NCBI GenBank assembly: GCA_026225555.1
Contig: JAMFSY010000058.1
Span: 1-50,218, forward strand
Source: Methylacidiphilales bacterium
GTDB taxonomy: Bacteria; Verrucomicrobiota; Verrucomicrobiia; Methylacidiphilales; UBA1321
Direction: 5' to 3'
DNA: 50,218 bases
The position numbers were made by a program, and so were the translations under genes. The notes beneath the pieces are model-generated. The model did not search any database and was not told where the DNA came from. It saw only the letters and a list, made by a program, of their open reading frames with translations. Positions 10,322 to 18,973 of this stretch are shown here, piece after piece (the first letter of the stretch is position 1; each line of letters starts with the position of its first letter).

Positions 10322-12652
10322 ATGTACTTCACCATTTTTCTTTGCTCGCTGGGTTTCCTGGCCTTTTTCGTCTGGTATCTGGCGGCTGAAAATCCCGCTT
10401 CCCGTCGCGCGGCCGGTCTGGGCGCGATCATCGCCAGTTTGCTCACCTGTGGGCTCGCGCTTTATCCGGTCAGTAAGACGATCCAGCTCGGTCTCGATTT
10501 GCGTGGGGGCACCGAGTTCCTGCTCGATGTGCAGGGCAACCCGAACAAGGCGGCGCTCGATCAGGCTTCCTCCGTCATTCGCAAACGCCTCGATTCCACC
10601 GGCCTGCGTGAAGTAAGCATTCAGCCCGAAGGCACCAGCCGCCTTCGCATCCAGATTCCCGGCCTGGAAGGCGCGGCGGTCGCGCAGACGCGCCAGCAGA
10701 TTTCGCAGGTCGCCAAGCTCGAGTTCCATTTGGTCCCGACGAATGCCCAGGAAATCCTTGATCGCACCGCGGCCAATGGCGGCAAGCTGCCTTTTGAATA
10801 CGCGCAGGATTACGAGATCCTGCCCCAGATCGAGAAGGACCGAGAAGGCAAGGATGTCCAGACCCTCCAGGTCGTGGAACGGAAAGTCGCCATGTCGGGC
10901 AAGCATGTCAGCCAGGCTTGGCGCGGCATCGAGCAGATGGGCGATTCGGTGGTGAATCTCGAATTCGACAGCGAAGGACGCCAGCAGTTTGCCGATATCA
11001 CCAGTGCCAATGTTGGCCATCAATTTGCCATCGTGCTCGATAACGTGGTGAAGAGCTCGCCCGTGATTCGCGAGGCGATGACCAGTGGGCATTGCCAGAT
11101 TTCCGGCGGCAGCATGACCGCCCTGGAATGTGAGGAATTGGCCAGCGTGCTGGAGAATCCGCTGGAAAATCCGATCAAGATGCTGAGTGAGAATTCGGTC
11201 GATGCCTCCTTGGGCGCCGACTCCATTCGTACCGGCCTGCATGCGGGCGTCATCGCCCTCATTCTGGTGATCTCGTTCATGGTGATCTATTACCGGGTCT
11301 CCGGCATGATCGCTGTGCTCGCGCTGGCGGTGAATCTGGTCCTGCTCTTTGGCCTGCTCGCGCAATTCCACTTTACCCTGACGCTTCCCGGCATCGCGGG
11401 CATCGTTCTCACCATCGGCATGGCGGTCGACGCCAACGTGCTGATTTACGAGCGCATTCGCGACGAGCTCGCCATCGGCAAGCCCGCGCGTTCGGCCATC
11501 GATATCGGTTTTGAAAAAGCGTTCAGCGCGATCTTCGATTCCAACATCACCACGCTGATTCCCGCCGTCGTCCTCGCCTATCTCGGCACGGGCCCGTTGC
11601 GCGGTTTCGCCGTGACGTTGGTACTCGGCATCGTGGCCAATCTTTTCGCCGCGCTCGTCGTGACCCGTAACGCCTTCGATTGGATCCTGTCCCGGACCGA
11701 CAAGCCAAACCTGAGCATGATGCAATTCATCAAGTCTCCCCGCTTCGACTTCCTGAAGTTCCGCGGAGTCGGCTTGGTGCTCTCACTCATTATCCTGGGC
11801 ATTGGCGCGGCTGCGGTCGGTATGCGCGGCGAATCGTTGCTCGGCGTCGATTTCAAGGGCGGTGATGAAGTCCGGATGACTTACCAGCAGCCGGTCGAGA
11901 TCGGTCAGCTTCGCGAGGTCCTGATCAAGAATGGTTTCAAGGATATCGTCCTGCAGCCTTCTCCACTGACTCACGCGCTTCTCGTCCAAACGGAACAGCA
12001 GCAGGGCGAGAAAGCGGCCCAGTTGTTGAAGCAGAGTTTCCCTCAGGCCGGTTTTGATGCGGGCTCGGTTTCAAACATCGGCGGCCAGGTGGGCAGCGAA
12101 ATGAAGCAGAAGGCGATCACGGCCCTCTTCTTCGGTCTGCTCGGCATTCTGGTTTACGCGGCGATCCGCTTCGAGTGGTCCTATGCGGTCGCGGCTGCGA
12201 TCGGCCAGTTGCACGACGTCCTGATCGCACTCAGCGTGATGGCCGCGTTGGGCAGCGAATTGACTCTTCCCTTGGTCGGCGCGCTGCTGACCATTGCCGG
12301 TTACTCGATCAACGACAAGATCGTCGTCTTCGATCGCATTCGCGAAGGCGCGCGCCTTCGCGAAAAAGGCAGCTTCTATGAAGTGATCAACCGCAGCTTG
12401 AACCTGACCCTGGCCCGCACGATCCTGACCGGCAGTACCTGCCTGCTCGCGACCGGCGCGCTCATCGTTTTCGGCGGCCCGGTGATCCATGATTTCTCGC
12501 TTGCGATGTTCATCGGCATCATGTCGGGCATCTACTCGTCGCACTTCATCTCGCCCGGCCTCGCCTGGTGGCTGGGGCGCAATGGAGCGGCGGCTCGTCC
12601 TCCTGCGGCCGGCCCGGCGGCGGCGGTTAAGAAAACGCCGGTTGGGGTCTAA
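10322..12652 (+). CDS. secDF: Fused protein-export membrane protein SecDF
   Basis: Proton-driven export factor that helps pull proteins out of SecYEG on the outer side. 776 residues carrying both halves in one chain. SecD: an N-terminal helix, the LGLDLRGGTEFLLDV block near residue 57, a large periplasmic region, then the helix bundle with GIVLTIGMAVDANVLIYERIRDE. SecF begins near residue 480, with LLGVDFKGGDEVRM near 505 and the second bundle with AGYSINDKIVVFDRIRE. The C-terminus is a short Ala/Pro-rich tail. SecD and SecF are separate genes in many bacteria; a fusion is common in several phyla. It follows yajC at 18 bases and is itself followed by recJ after 29. Confidence 0.97.
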   Translation: MYFTIFLCSLGFLAFFVWYLAAENPASRRAAGLGAIIASLLTCGLALYPVSKTIQLGLDLRGGTEFLLDVQGNPNKAALDQASSVIRKRLDSTGLREVSIQPEGTSRLRIQIPGLEGAAVAQTRQQISQVAKLEFHLVPTNAQEILDRTAANGGKLPFEYAQDYEILPQIEKDREGKDVQTLQVVERKVAMSGKHVSQAWRGIEQMGDSVVNLEFDSEGRQQFADITSANVGHQFAIVLDNVVKSSPVIREAMTSGHCQISGGSMTALECEELASVLENPLENPIKMLSENSVDASLGADSIRTGLHAGVIALILVISFMVIYYRVSGMIAVLALAVNLVLLFGLLAQFHFTLTLPGIAGIVLTIGMAVDANVLIYERIRDELAIGKPARSAIDIGFEKAFSAIFDSNITTLIPAVVLAYLGTGPLRGFAVTLVLGIVANLFAALVVTRNAFDWILSRTDKPNLSMMQFIKSPRFDFLKFRGVGLVLSLIILGIGAAAVGMRGESLLGVDFKGGDEVRMTYQQPVEIGQLREVLIKNGFKDIVLQPSPLTHALLVQTEQQQGEKAAQLLKQSFPQAGFDAGSVSNIGGQVGSEMKQKAITALFFGLLGILVYAAIRFEWSYAVAAAIGQLHDVLIALSVMAALGSELTLPLVGALLTIAGYSINDKIVVFDRIREGARLREKGSFYEVINRSLNLTLARTILTGSTCLLATGALIVFGGPVIHDFSLAMFIGIMSGIYSSHFISPGLAWWLGRNGAAARPPAAGPAAAVKKTPVGV

Positions 12653-12681
12653 TCATTCTGTCATCCGTTGATTTCCCTGGG

Positions 12682-14403
12682 ATGACGGATTTCACCACGC
12701 TCAGCGCTCTCGGTAAACGCTGGGTCCACGCCTCGCCGACGGCGGAAGCACTGACCCTGGCGCGCGAGCTCGACCTGCATCCCCAGGTCGCCTCGTTGCT
12801 CTGGCAGCGCGGTCATCGTGATCCCGATCAGGTTCGCGCGTTCCTCGATCCTCGCCTGCAATCGCTGGGCGATCCCTTCCAGCTCACCGACCTGCGCCGG
12901 GCGGCGGAGCGAATCCTCCAGGGCATCGCGACCCGGGAGCGCATGGTCATCTTCGGCGATTACGATGTCGATGGCATCACCTCCAGCGCCCTGCTCTGGC
13001 GCATCCTGCGCAAGCTTGGCGCCGAAGTGGAAACCTTCCTGCCCCTGCGCATGGAGGAAGGCTACGGCCTGAGCCAGGATGGCGTGGAGCGCTGCGTCGA
13101 GCAGCATCATCCCACGCTGCTCATCGCCGTCGATTGCGGCACCACGGCGCTCAAGCAGGTCGCCTGGTTGCGTGAACAAGGCATCGACACCGTCATCATC
13201 GACCATCACGCCTTGCCGCCCGAACTGCCCGCCGCTCATGCGCTGCTCAACCCGCAACGAGACTGCGGAGGTCCTTCCGGCTCGCTCGATTACATGGCCA
13301 GCGTCGGCCTCGTTTTCAAGGTCTGCCACGGCCTGCTCAAACTGAGCGGGGAGGGGAATCGCGCCGTCGATCTACGCGATTATCTCGACCTTGTCGCGCT
13401 CGGGACCGTCGCCGATATCGTCCCGCTGGTGGATGAAAATCGCGTTTTGGTCCGGCGCGGTTTGAGGCAGATGGAACATAGTCTTTGGGCCGGGTTGCAG
13501 GCGTTGATCGAGGTCAGCCAGGTCAGCTTTCCGCTCACCGCGCAGGACATCGGTTTTCGGCTCGGGCCGCGCTTGAACGCGAGTGGACGCCTCGGGGATG
13601 CCATGCTTTCCCTGCGCCTACTCCAGACCGACGACCGCGCGGAGGCAGCCACCATCGCCGCGGAATTGAACCGGAACAATCGCGAACGTCAGGGCGTCGA
13701 GATGGCCACGCTGGTCCAGGCGGAGACGCAATTGCTGGATACCTTCGACCCCGCGCGCGACTGGGGCATCGTGCTTTCCGGGCAGGATTGGCATTGGGGC
13801 GTGATCGGTATCGTCGCCTCCCGCCTGCAAAAGCGCTATCACCGGCCCACGTTCATCATCGGGCTTAACGAAGAGGGGCTTGGAAAGGGCAGTGGGCGGA
13901 GCATCGACGGCATCTCGCTGGTCAAGGCGTTGAACGATTGCGCGGAGTTCCTTGAGCTCTTCGGCGGCCACGATATGGCGGCAGGGCTGAACATTCGCGC
14001 CGAGCGGGTAGCCGCGTTTCGCGAGGCCTTTAACGCCCATGTCCGTGGGCAGGGAAGCGAAGCCATTTTCCAGGCGACCCTCGGGCTTTCGGGCTCACTC
14101 TCACTACCAGAGGTCAGCGAACCGCTCTTCCGGCGTCTGCAGGAACTCGCGCCCTTTGGCCGGAATAATCCTGAGCCAGTCTTCCTCTTCGACAGCATTA
14201 CCTACACGCGTCCGCCGCAGTTTTTCGGGAAGAACCATGTCAAACTTTTCGTCCGGGGCGAGCAGGGAGAAATGGACGCGGTTGGCTTCGGCCTGGGCGA
14301 GCACGACTGGTCGAGGATTCCCGCCCAACTCGCAGGCACGCTCGATTGGGATGACTACCGAAATAGGGTGCAGATCCGCATTGCGGATTGGCGAATGGCG
14401 TAA
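12682..14403 (+). CDS. recJ: Single-stranded-DNA-specific 5'-3' exonuclease RecJ
   Basis: Degrades single-stranded DNA 5' to 3' in RecF recombination, mismatch repair and base-excision repair. 573 residues, normal size. DHH-family motifs: FGDYDVDGITSSALL (residues 91-104), AVDCGTT (about 149-155), IDHHALP with the DHH triad at 174-176, and LVALGTVADIVPL; the DHHA1 part has GGHDMAAGL and the C-terminal OB domain includes PFGRNNPEPVF. It lies 29 bases after secDF and is probably part of the same transcript, though functionally unrelated. Confidence 0.97.
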   Translation: MTDFTTLSALGKRWVHASPTAEALTLARELDLHPQVASLLWQRGHRDPDQVRAFLDPRLQSLGDPFQLTDLRRAAERILQGIATRERMVIFGDYDVDGITSSALLWRILRKLGAEVETFLPLRMEEGYGLSQDGVERCVEQHHPTLLIAVDCGTTALKQVAWLREQGIDTVIIDHHALPPELPAAHALLNPQRDCGGPSGSLDYMASVGLVFKVCHGLLKLSGEGNRAVDLRDYLDLVALGTVADIVPLVDENRVLVRRGLRQMEHSLWAGLQALIEVSQVSFPLTAQDIGFRLGPRLNASGRLGDAMLSLRLLQTDDRAEAATIAAELNRNNRERQGVEMATLVQAETQLLDTFDPARDWGIVLSGQDWHWGVIGIVASRLQKRYHRPTFIIGLNEEGLGKGSGRSIDGISLVKALNDCAEFLELFGGHDMAAGLNIRAERVAAFREAFNAHVRGQGSEAIFQATLGLSGSLSLPEVSEPLFRRLQELAPFGRNNPEPVFLFDSITYTRPPQFFGKNHVKLFVRGEQGEMDAVGFGLGEHDWSRIPAQLAGTLDWDDYRNRVQIRIADWRMA

Positions 14404-14440
14404 GCTTGCGGTCTTGCCTCTCTCGTCGCGGGTCTCTTAA

Positions 14441-15199
14441 ATGGGCGTCCCTATGCAAGTTCTCATCCTCGCCGCCGGTTACGCCACCCGTCTTTATCCG
14501 CTGACGCTCAACCAGCCTAAGCCGCTGTTGCCGGTCGCGGGCAAGCCGATGCTGGAGCATGTCATTGATCATCTCGCACCGATCCCCGGCATTGGAGAAA
14601 TCTACGTCGTCACGAATGAGAAATTCGTCACCCATTTCACCGAGTGGTCCGAGAAATACAGCCGCGAGAAGACCAAGCTCGATTTCAAGATCATCAACGA
14701 CGGCTCGACCAGCGACGCCGATAAACTCGGCGCCATCGGTGATATCCATCTCGTCATCACGAAGGAAAATGTAAAGGGCGACCTCGTCGTCGTAGCGGGC
14801 GATAATCTTTTCGATTCCTCACTGGCTCCCTTTGTGGAATTCGCGCGTGCGCAGAAAACCACGGTGCTCGCCGTGTACGATGTCGGCGATCTCGAGGCGA
14901 TCAAGAAGTACAACAGCATCACGCTCGATGCGGAGGGAAAGATCACTTTCTTCGAGGAAAAGCCGAAGAATCCGACGAGCACGCTGACCGGCATTGCCCT
15001 CTATTATTTCCCCGCCGAAGTGGTGGAAATGATCAAGACCTACATCGCCGAGGGCAATAATCCCGACCAACCCGGTCGTCTGATCCAATGGCTCTACCCG
15101 CGCGTGCCGGTCCACACCTGGACGGTGCCGGGCCGCTGGTTCGATATCGGCAGCAAGGAAACGCTGGAAGAGGCGGATCGTATTTTCAACCAGGCCTAA
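14441..15199 (+). CDS. Sugar-1-phosphate nucleotidyltransferase
   Basis: Rossmann-type NDP-sugar pyrophosphorylase: LILAAGYATRLYPLT followed by QPKPLLPVAGKPMLEHVIDH is the nucleotide-binding signature, and later blocks (VVAGDNLFD, SITLDAEGKITFFEEKPKNP, GRWFDIGSKETLEEADRIF) match glucose-1-phosphate thymidylyl/uridylyltransferase relatives. 252 residues from 14441; the ATG at 14453 starts exactly at the nucleotide-binding strand and may be the true start. There is no left-handed beta-helix acyltransferase domain, so it is the short form. Which nucleotide and sugar are used cannot be told. It follows recJ after 37 bases and is followed by the DUF192 gene after four. Confidence 0.85.
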   Translation: MGVPMQVLILAAGYATRLYPLTLNQPKPLLPVAGKPMLEHVIDHLAPIPGIGEIYVVTNEKFVTHFTEWSEKYSREKTKLDFKIINDGSTSDADKLGAIGDIHLVITKENVKGDLVVVAGDNLFDSSLAPFVEFARAQKTTVLAVYDVGDLEAIKKYNSITLDAEGKITFFEEKPKNPTSTLTGIALYYFPAEVVEMIKTYIAEGNNPDQPGRLIQWLYPRVPVHTWTVPGRWFDIGSKETLEEADRIFNQA

Positions 15200-15203
15200 G
15201 GTC

Positions 15204-15566
15204 ATGGCCGCGCGCCTCATTGCGATCAACACGACCCGCGCGGTCGCGTTGACCGAATGTGCCCGCGTGGCTGAAAATCCGTGGACCCGCATGGTCGGCC
15301 TGCTGCGCGATGCGCAGTTGACGGCTGGCGATGGCCTCTGGATCGTGCCGTGCAATTCCATCCACAGCTTCGCCATGAAGTTTGTGTTCGACGCCATTTT
15401 CCTGGACAAGGAACTGCGCGTCGTGCACTTGGTTCGGGAGATGAAGCCGTGGCGGATTTCCGCCCTGATTTTCAAGTCGAAAAGCGTCTTGGAGTTGCCG
15501 CCGGGCTCGATCGATCAATCGGGCACGCAGATGGGCGACCAATTCAAAATGCGGCGGGAAGGCTAG
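15204..15566 (+). CDS. DUF192 family protein
   Basis: 120 residues matching DUF192, a small beta-rich family of unknown function that is often exported or archaeal. Visible blocks are ARVAENPWTRMVGLLRD near residue 20, GLWIVPCNSIHSFAMKFVFD, and VLELPPGSIDQSGTQMGDQ near the C-terminus. Unlike many members there is no signal peptide, so this one is probably cytoplasmic. It starts four bases after the nucleotidyltransferase stop and so is very likely co-translated with it. Confidence 0.88.
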   Translation: MAARLIAINTTRAVALTECARVAENPWTRMVGLLRDAQLTAGDGLWIVPCNSIHSFAMKFVFDAIFLDKELRVVHLVREMKPWRISALIFKSKSVLELPPGSIDQSGTQMGDQFKMRREG

Positions 15567-15611
15567 GATAATTCCACTCGCGGAAGCAATCGGCGGAGGC
15601 TAGATTTTGTC

Positions 15612-16010
15612 ATGATTCGACGGTTTCTCTGGCATTGGCTCGTCCTCGCGTTGGGGCTTTATCTGCTCACGCTGATCAGGCCGCTCGGCATCACCTGCGA
15701 TACGGGCGAGGACCTCTTTTGGGCCGCGCTGGTATTAATTATCTTCAATACGTTTATCAAACCGCTGTTGATCCTGATCAGCCTGCCGTTGGTGCTTTTC
15801 ACGCTCGGGTTATTTCTCCTGGTCATTAACGCGATCATTCTCAAGTTACTGCCCCATTTCGTGTACGGCTTTCATGTCCCGAGTTTCACCTCGGCATTTT
15901 TCGGCGCGCTGTTATTGAGCCTGATCACAGGAATCTTTACTGGCTGGGAAAAGCGCACCCCGCGTCGGCGAGCGCCCGTACGGCGGACGGATGACGTGAT
16001 CGATATTTAG
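15612..16010 (+). CDS. Phage-holin-family (superfamily IV) small membrane protein
   Basis: 132 residues with four predicted membrane helices (about 7-25, 37-58, 64-84 and 96-113). NTFIKPLLILISLPLVLFTLG is the hallmark of the PF04020/YvlD-like phage_holin_4_2 family. Despite the name, chromosomal members are ordinary membrane proteins with no lysis cassette nearby, as here. The C-terminus is a basic cytoplasmic tail (KRTPRRRAPVRR). The gene ends four bases inside the convergent beta-CASP gene. A TAGATT hexamer six bases before the ATG could be a -10 box of a leaderless start, but no -35 is evident. Confidence 0.85.
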   Translation: MIRRFLWHWLVLALGLYLLTLIRPLGITCDTGEDLFWAALVLIIFNTFIKPLLILISLPLVLFTLGLFLLVINAIILKLLPHFVYGFHVPSFTSAFFGALLLSLITGIFTGWEKRTPRRRAPVRRTDDVIDI

Positions 16011-17380
16011 AGCTCGATGGCCTCGCCGGGCGGCGGAATCACGACCTGCATCCCGGGAGCCTTCACGGCCAGTTCCTGCTGGAACCATTCCAGCGCGGCC
16101 GGATCGCCGTGGACCAGCACGCAGACCCGGGGCTGGACCTCCAGGATATAGGCGAGCAAGTCCTCCCGTTGCGCATGGGCCGTAAAGTCGAAGTATTCCA
16201 CCCGACAACGCACCGGCTGCGGGCCGTAAGCCGCATTAAGCGTCACCGATTCACCCGGCTTGGTCGCGCGCAACAGTCCGGCGGGCGAGGAGGGATCGCA
16301 GTAACCGACAAAGAAAATGCTGTGTTGCTCATGCGCCAGGAACTCCTGGGCGAAGACGTTGGAAAGCGTGTTCTCGGTCATCATGCCCGAGGAGATGAGA
16401 TAGATGTGGCCGCGCTTCGGGCTGAAATCACGCGCGCGACGACCATCCATCACCTGGGGCATGATATCTTCGAGTAGGCTGAGCTTGGGGGATTTCCGCC
16501 GGACCCGACCCGCGAGGCGATCGTAGATTTCGGAGAACGAGCGGCCCAGACCACCGATGTAGATGGGCGTTTCCGGCAAGCGCCGGGCCTTCTGGAAAAA
16601 GTGCAGTTGCGCGAGCAGTTCCTGCGTCTTGCCCATGGCGAAAACCGGCATCAGCACCGCGCCGCCCTTGGCGAAAGTTTCTTCCAAGGCAATGGCCAGC
16701 CGTTCGACGACATTATCGCGTGAGAAGCCCTCGGGCCGGGGCTGCGCGCCGCGCGTCGTTTCGGTGATGAGCACGTCGATTCCTTCGCGAGGAAAATCAG
16801 CCCCGCGCAACAGCGTTTGGTCGGTGAAATTGACGTCGCCGGTATAAAAGATCGTGCGTCCGCGATGATGCAAGGCCGTGCCGACCGAGCCGAGAATATG
16901 ACCCGCATCGTGAAAGGTGAAGGTGAGAGGCTCGTTCTCCGGATCGGGATAGCCGTGGGGCGACCAGAGCCGGTTGAGGCCGCAGGCCTGCCACACTTTC
17001 ACCAACTGATCGAGTTCGCGATGGGTAAAGAGCGGAAATTCCGCGATGCCCTTCTCCGCCTTTTGCTTGAGCATGACCTGGACGGAATTATGCAGCAGCG
17101 GATCAGCCAGATAATAGGTCGCCTCGCTCATGAAGACGCGGGCGCTAGGATGGTCCCGCATCAACAATGGCAGCGCGCCGGTATGATCGTGATGGGCATG
17201 GCTGACCAAAATCGTATCGACCGAATCGAACTTGAGCCGCTCGAGTTGCGGCAGGCCGGCGGAGCCTTCCCCGCGCGGATGCATGCCCGCATCGAGCACA
17301 ATGCGGCCGTCGGTTCCGAAATCGAGCAAGTAGGAATTGGCACCGATCTCGTTGGCGCGGGTTAAATTTGTGAAAGTCAT
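16007..17380 (-). CDS. Beta-CASP metallo-beta-lactamase-fold nuclease (CPSF73/RNase J-like)
   Basis: 457 residues. The metal motif HxHxDH is at 61-66 (SHAHHDHTGAL), further ligands lie in FYTGDVNFTD, and the beta-CASP cap is recognisable: VLMPVFAMGKTQELL, YIGGLGRSFSEIYD, LISSGMMTENTLSN, DFTAHAQREDLL and VLVHGDPAALEWFQQ. Proteins of this type are zinc-dependent endo/exoribonucleases, so an RNA-processing role is likely, although some members have unknown substrates. It is shorter than RNase J and lacks its C-terminal domain. It converges with the holin-like gene (4-bp overlap) and is divergent from the DUF4019 gene. Confidence 0.9.
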   Translation of the reverse strand: MTFTNLTRANEIGANSYLLDFGTDGRIVLDAGMHPRGEGSAGLPQLERLKFDSVDTILVSHAHHDHTGALPLLMRDHPSARVFMSEATYYLADPLLHNSVQVMLKQKAEKGIAEFPLFTHRELDQLVKVWQACGLNRLWSPHGYPDPENEPLTFTFHDAGHILGSVGTALHHRGRTIFYTGDVNFTDQTLLRGADFPREGIDVLITETTRGAQPRPEGFSRDNVVERLAIALEETFAKGGAVLMPVFAMGKTQELLAQLHFFQKARRLPETPIYIGGLGRSFSEIYDRLAGRVRRKSPKLSLLEDIMPQVMDGRRARDFSPKRGHIYLISSGMMTENTLSNVFAQEFLAHEQHSIFFVGYCDPSSPAGLLRATKPGESVTLNAAYGPQPVRCRVEYFDFTAHAQREDLLAYILEVQPRVCVLVHGDPAALEWFQQELAVKAPGMQVVIPPPGEAIEL

Positions 17381-17454
17381 GGTGCGAAAGTTAAATTCAC
17401 ATTCCCAAATCCCGCCACGATGGCTATATCCAAATAGCGCCTGCGCGCAAAAAG

Positions 17455-17976
17455 ATGAACTTCCTCCGTCTTTCCTTTATCCGGAAAAGCCTGTTGGCCG
17501 CTTTGGTGGGCTGCGGCAGTTCTCTCCTCGCGCATGCGGATACCACGGCCGATCCGCCCTCGATCAACGAAGCGCTTTCTTCAGCCAAAAGCTGGCTGGC
17601 CGAGATCGATGCGGCCCAATACGAGCAAAGTTATGCCGAGGGATGCACCGCTTTTCACAACAAGGTTCCGCACGACCAATGGGTCACGGTGCTTAAGGCG
17701 CTGCGGCCGCCGCTCGGTCCTCTGGTCAGTCGCAAAGAGGCGAGCCACACCTACAAGCCGGACGGCTATGAAGGGCTGGATGGGGAATGCATGGTGATCA
17801 TCTACAATTCCGTCTTCACGCAGATTCCCTCCGAAATAGAAGTTGTCGTGCTTAAGCGGGAAGACGGGAAGTGGCGCGCGGCTGGTTATAACGCCCAGCC
17901 CCAGGTGACAGCGCAAGACGATCAGCCGCCGCCGGAAGCCTCGACGACAACGACGACCCAACAGTCGAGCCGCTAG
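17455..17976 (+). CDS. Secreted DUF4019 family protein
   Basis: 173 residues with a signal peptide (hydrophobic SLLAALVGCGSSLLAHADT). The core (ALSSAKSWLAEIDAAQYEQS, HDQWVTVLKALRPPLGPLVSR, ECMVIIYNSVF, EVVVLKREDGKWRAAGY) matches DUF4019, an exported NTF2-like family of unknown function. A low-complexity tail (PPPEASTTTTTQQSS) ends the protein. AAAAAG precedes the ATG at 17455. The last 125 bases overlap, tail to tail, the 3' end of the GT2 gene on the other strand. Confidence 0.82.
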   Translation: MNFLRLSFIRKSLLAALVGCGSSLLAHADTTADPPSINEALSSAKSWLAEIDAAQYEQSYAEGCTAFHNKVPHDQWVTVLKALRPPLGPLVSRKEASHTYKPDGYEGLDGECMVIIYNSVFTQIPSEIEVVVLKREDGKWRAAGYNAQPQVTAQDDQPPPEASTTTTTQQSSR

Positions 17977-18955
17977 ACCGTTTCCAGCGGGAGTAGTTCC
18001 ACTGGAGCCAGCGCGCTTTCTTCCAACCAAGCCAGGGGTAGAGATGTTGGAACCAGGGATCTCCCGTGAGCGGCGCCAGCTCCAGGCTGCGTTCGCGCAG
18101 GAAGGCCAGCCCTTCGGAAGCCAGCGCCGGAAATGCGGGATAAGCCCGGACAATTTCCTCGGTCAGCAGGCGGCTGACGACTTGCCGCGCACGGGTATCG
18201 AGTGAACTTCCAAGGATGTAGACGCTCTTCAATTGCGCCGCCAGCAAGGCGCTTCGTTGACCGAAGAAACTTTGCGTCAGGGCCGGCAAAGCCTGCGCTG
18301 CCTGTCGGCATCTTCGGTAATAAGACCACGCTCCTGGTACCGCGATGACCTCCGAGGCGGCAAGAATGAGGCGGGTAAAAAATTCGCCATCATTATCGAT
18401 GGAAAGTTGATCGTTCCACGGCCCGGCCTCCTCGACGAGGCGGCGTGGCGCCAACCATTGGCTGGCTTCGATGAGGCCTCCTTGGCCGTTTCCGCCCAGG
18501 AGATCAATCAGGAATTCGATGGGATCGTCGCAGCCGGAATTCAATCGGGCCGGTTCCATGTGCCTTTCCCCGGTCTCGATCGAGTCGAAGAAATAGCCTG
18601 CCGATCCAAAACTCAACGCATCCGATTTCGTAAAGGCAGCGGCGCGCATTTGCTTCTCGATCTTGTCCACGGCGAGGATGTCACCGGTGTCGAGGTATTG
18701 GATGAATTCTCCCTGGGCGAGATGCAGGGCGTGATTTCGCGCCACGCTGTTCCCCCGTTTTTCCTGCCGGACCACGCGGCATCGAACCGAGGCCATCCGC
18801 CGTGCGATCTCGTAACTACCATCGGTCGAGCCGTCGTCCACCACGATGATCTCCACGCGCGGCCATGTCTGCCCCTTCGCGGAACTCAGAGCCGTGCCGA
18901 GCCAGGATTCGGCGTTGTGACACGGGACGAGTATGGAGATCAGTGGAGCGGTCAC
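17852..18955 (-). CDS. Family 2 glycosyltransferase
   Basis: 367 residues. The GT-A nucleotide-sugar fold is clear at the N-terminus: ISILVPCHNAESWLGTALSS, VEIIVVDDGSTDGSYEIARR, KRGNSVARNHALHLAQGEFI and the DxD-like YLDTGDIL. The C-terminal part is less conserved. No membrane helix, so a cytoplasmic or membrane-associated enzyme that adds sugars to a glycan or lipid; acceptor unknown. Its last 40 or so codons run through the DUF4019 gene on the opposite strand and look unlike the rest (SSRLPAAADRLALSPGAGRY), so the extra tail may simply be read-through to the next stop. It lies 18 bases after the methyltransferase/MTHFR gene on the same strand. Confidence 0.88.
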   Translation of the reverse strand: MTAPLISILVPCHNAESWLGTALSSAKGQTWPRVEIIVVDDGSTDGSYEIARRMASVRCRVVRQEKRGNSVARNHALHLAQGEFIQYLDTGDILAVDKIEKQMRAAAFTKSDALSFGSAGYFFDSIETGERHMEPARLNSGCDDPIEFLIDLLGGNGQGGLIEASQWLAPRRLVEEAGPWNDQLSIDNDGEFFTRLILAASEVIAVPGAWSYYRRCRQAAQALPALTQSFFGQRSALLAAQLKSVYILGSSLDTRARQVVSRLLTEEIVRAYPAFPALASEGLAFLRERSLELAPLTGDPWFQHLYPWLGWKKARWLQWNYSRWKRSSGSTVGSSLSSRLPAAADRLALSPGAGRYNQPRATSRLPA

Positions 18956-18973
18956 TCCTTATCGCATCGACCG

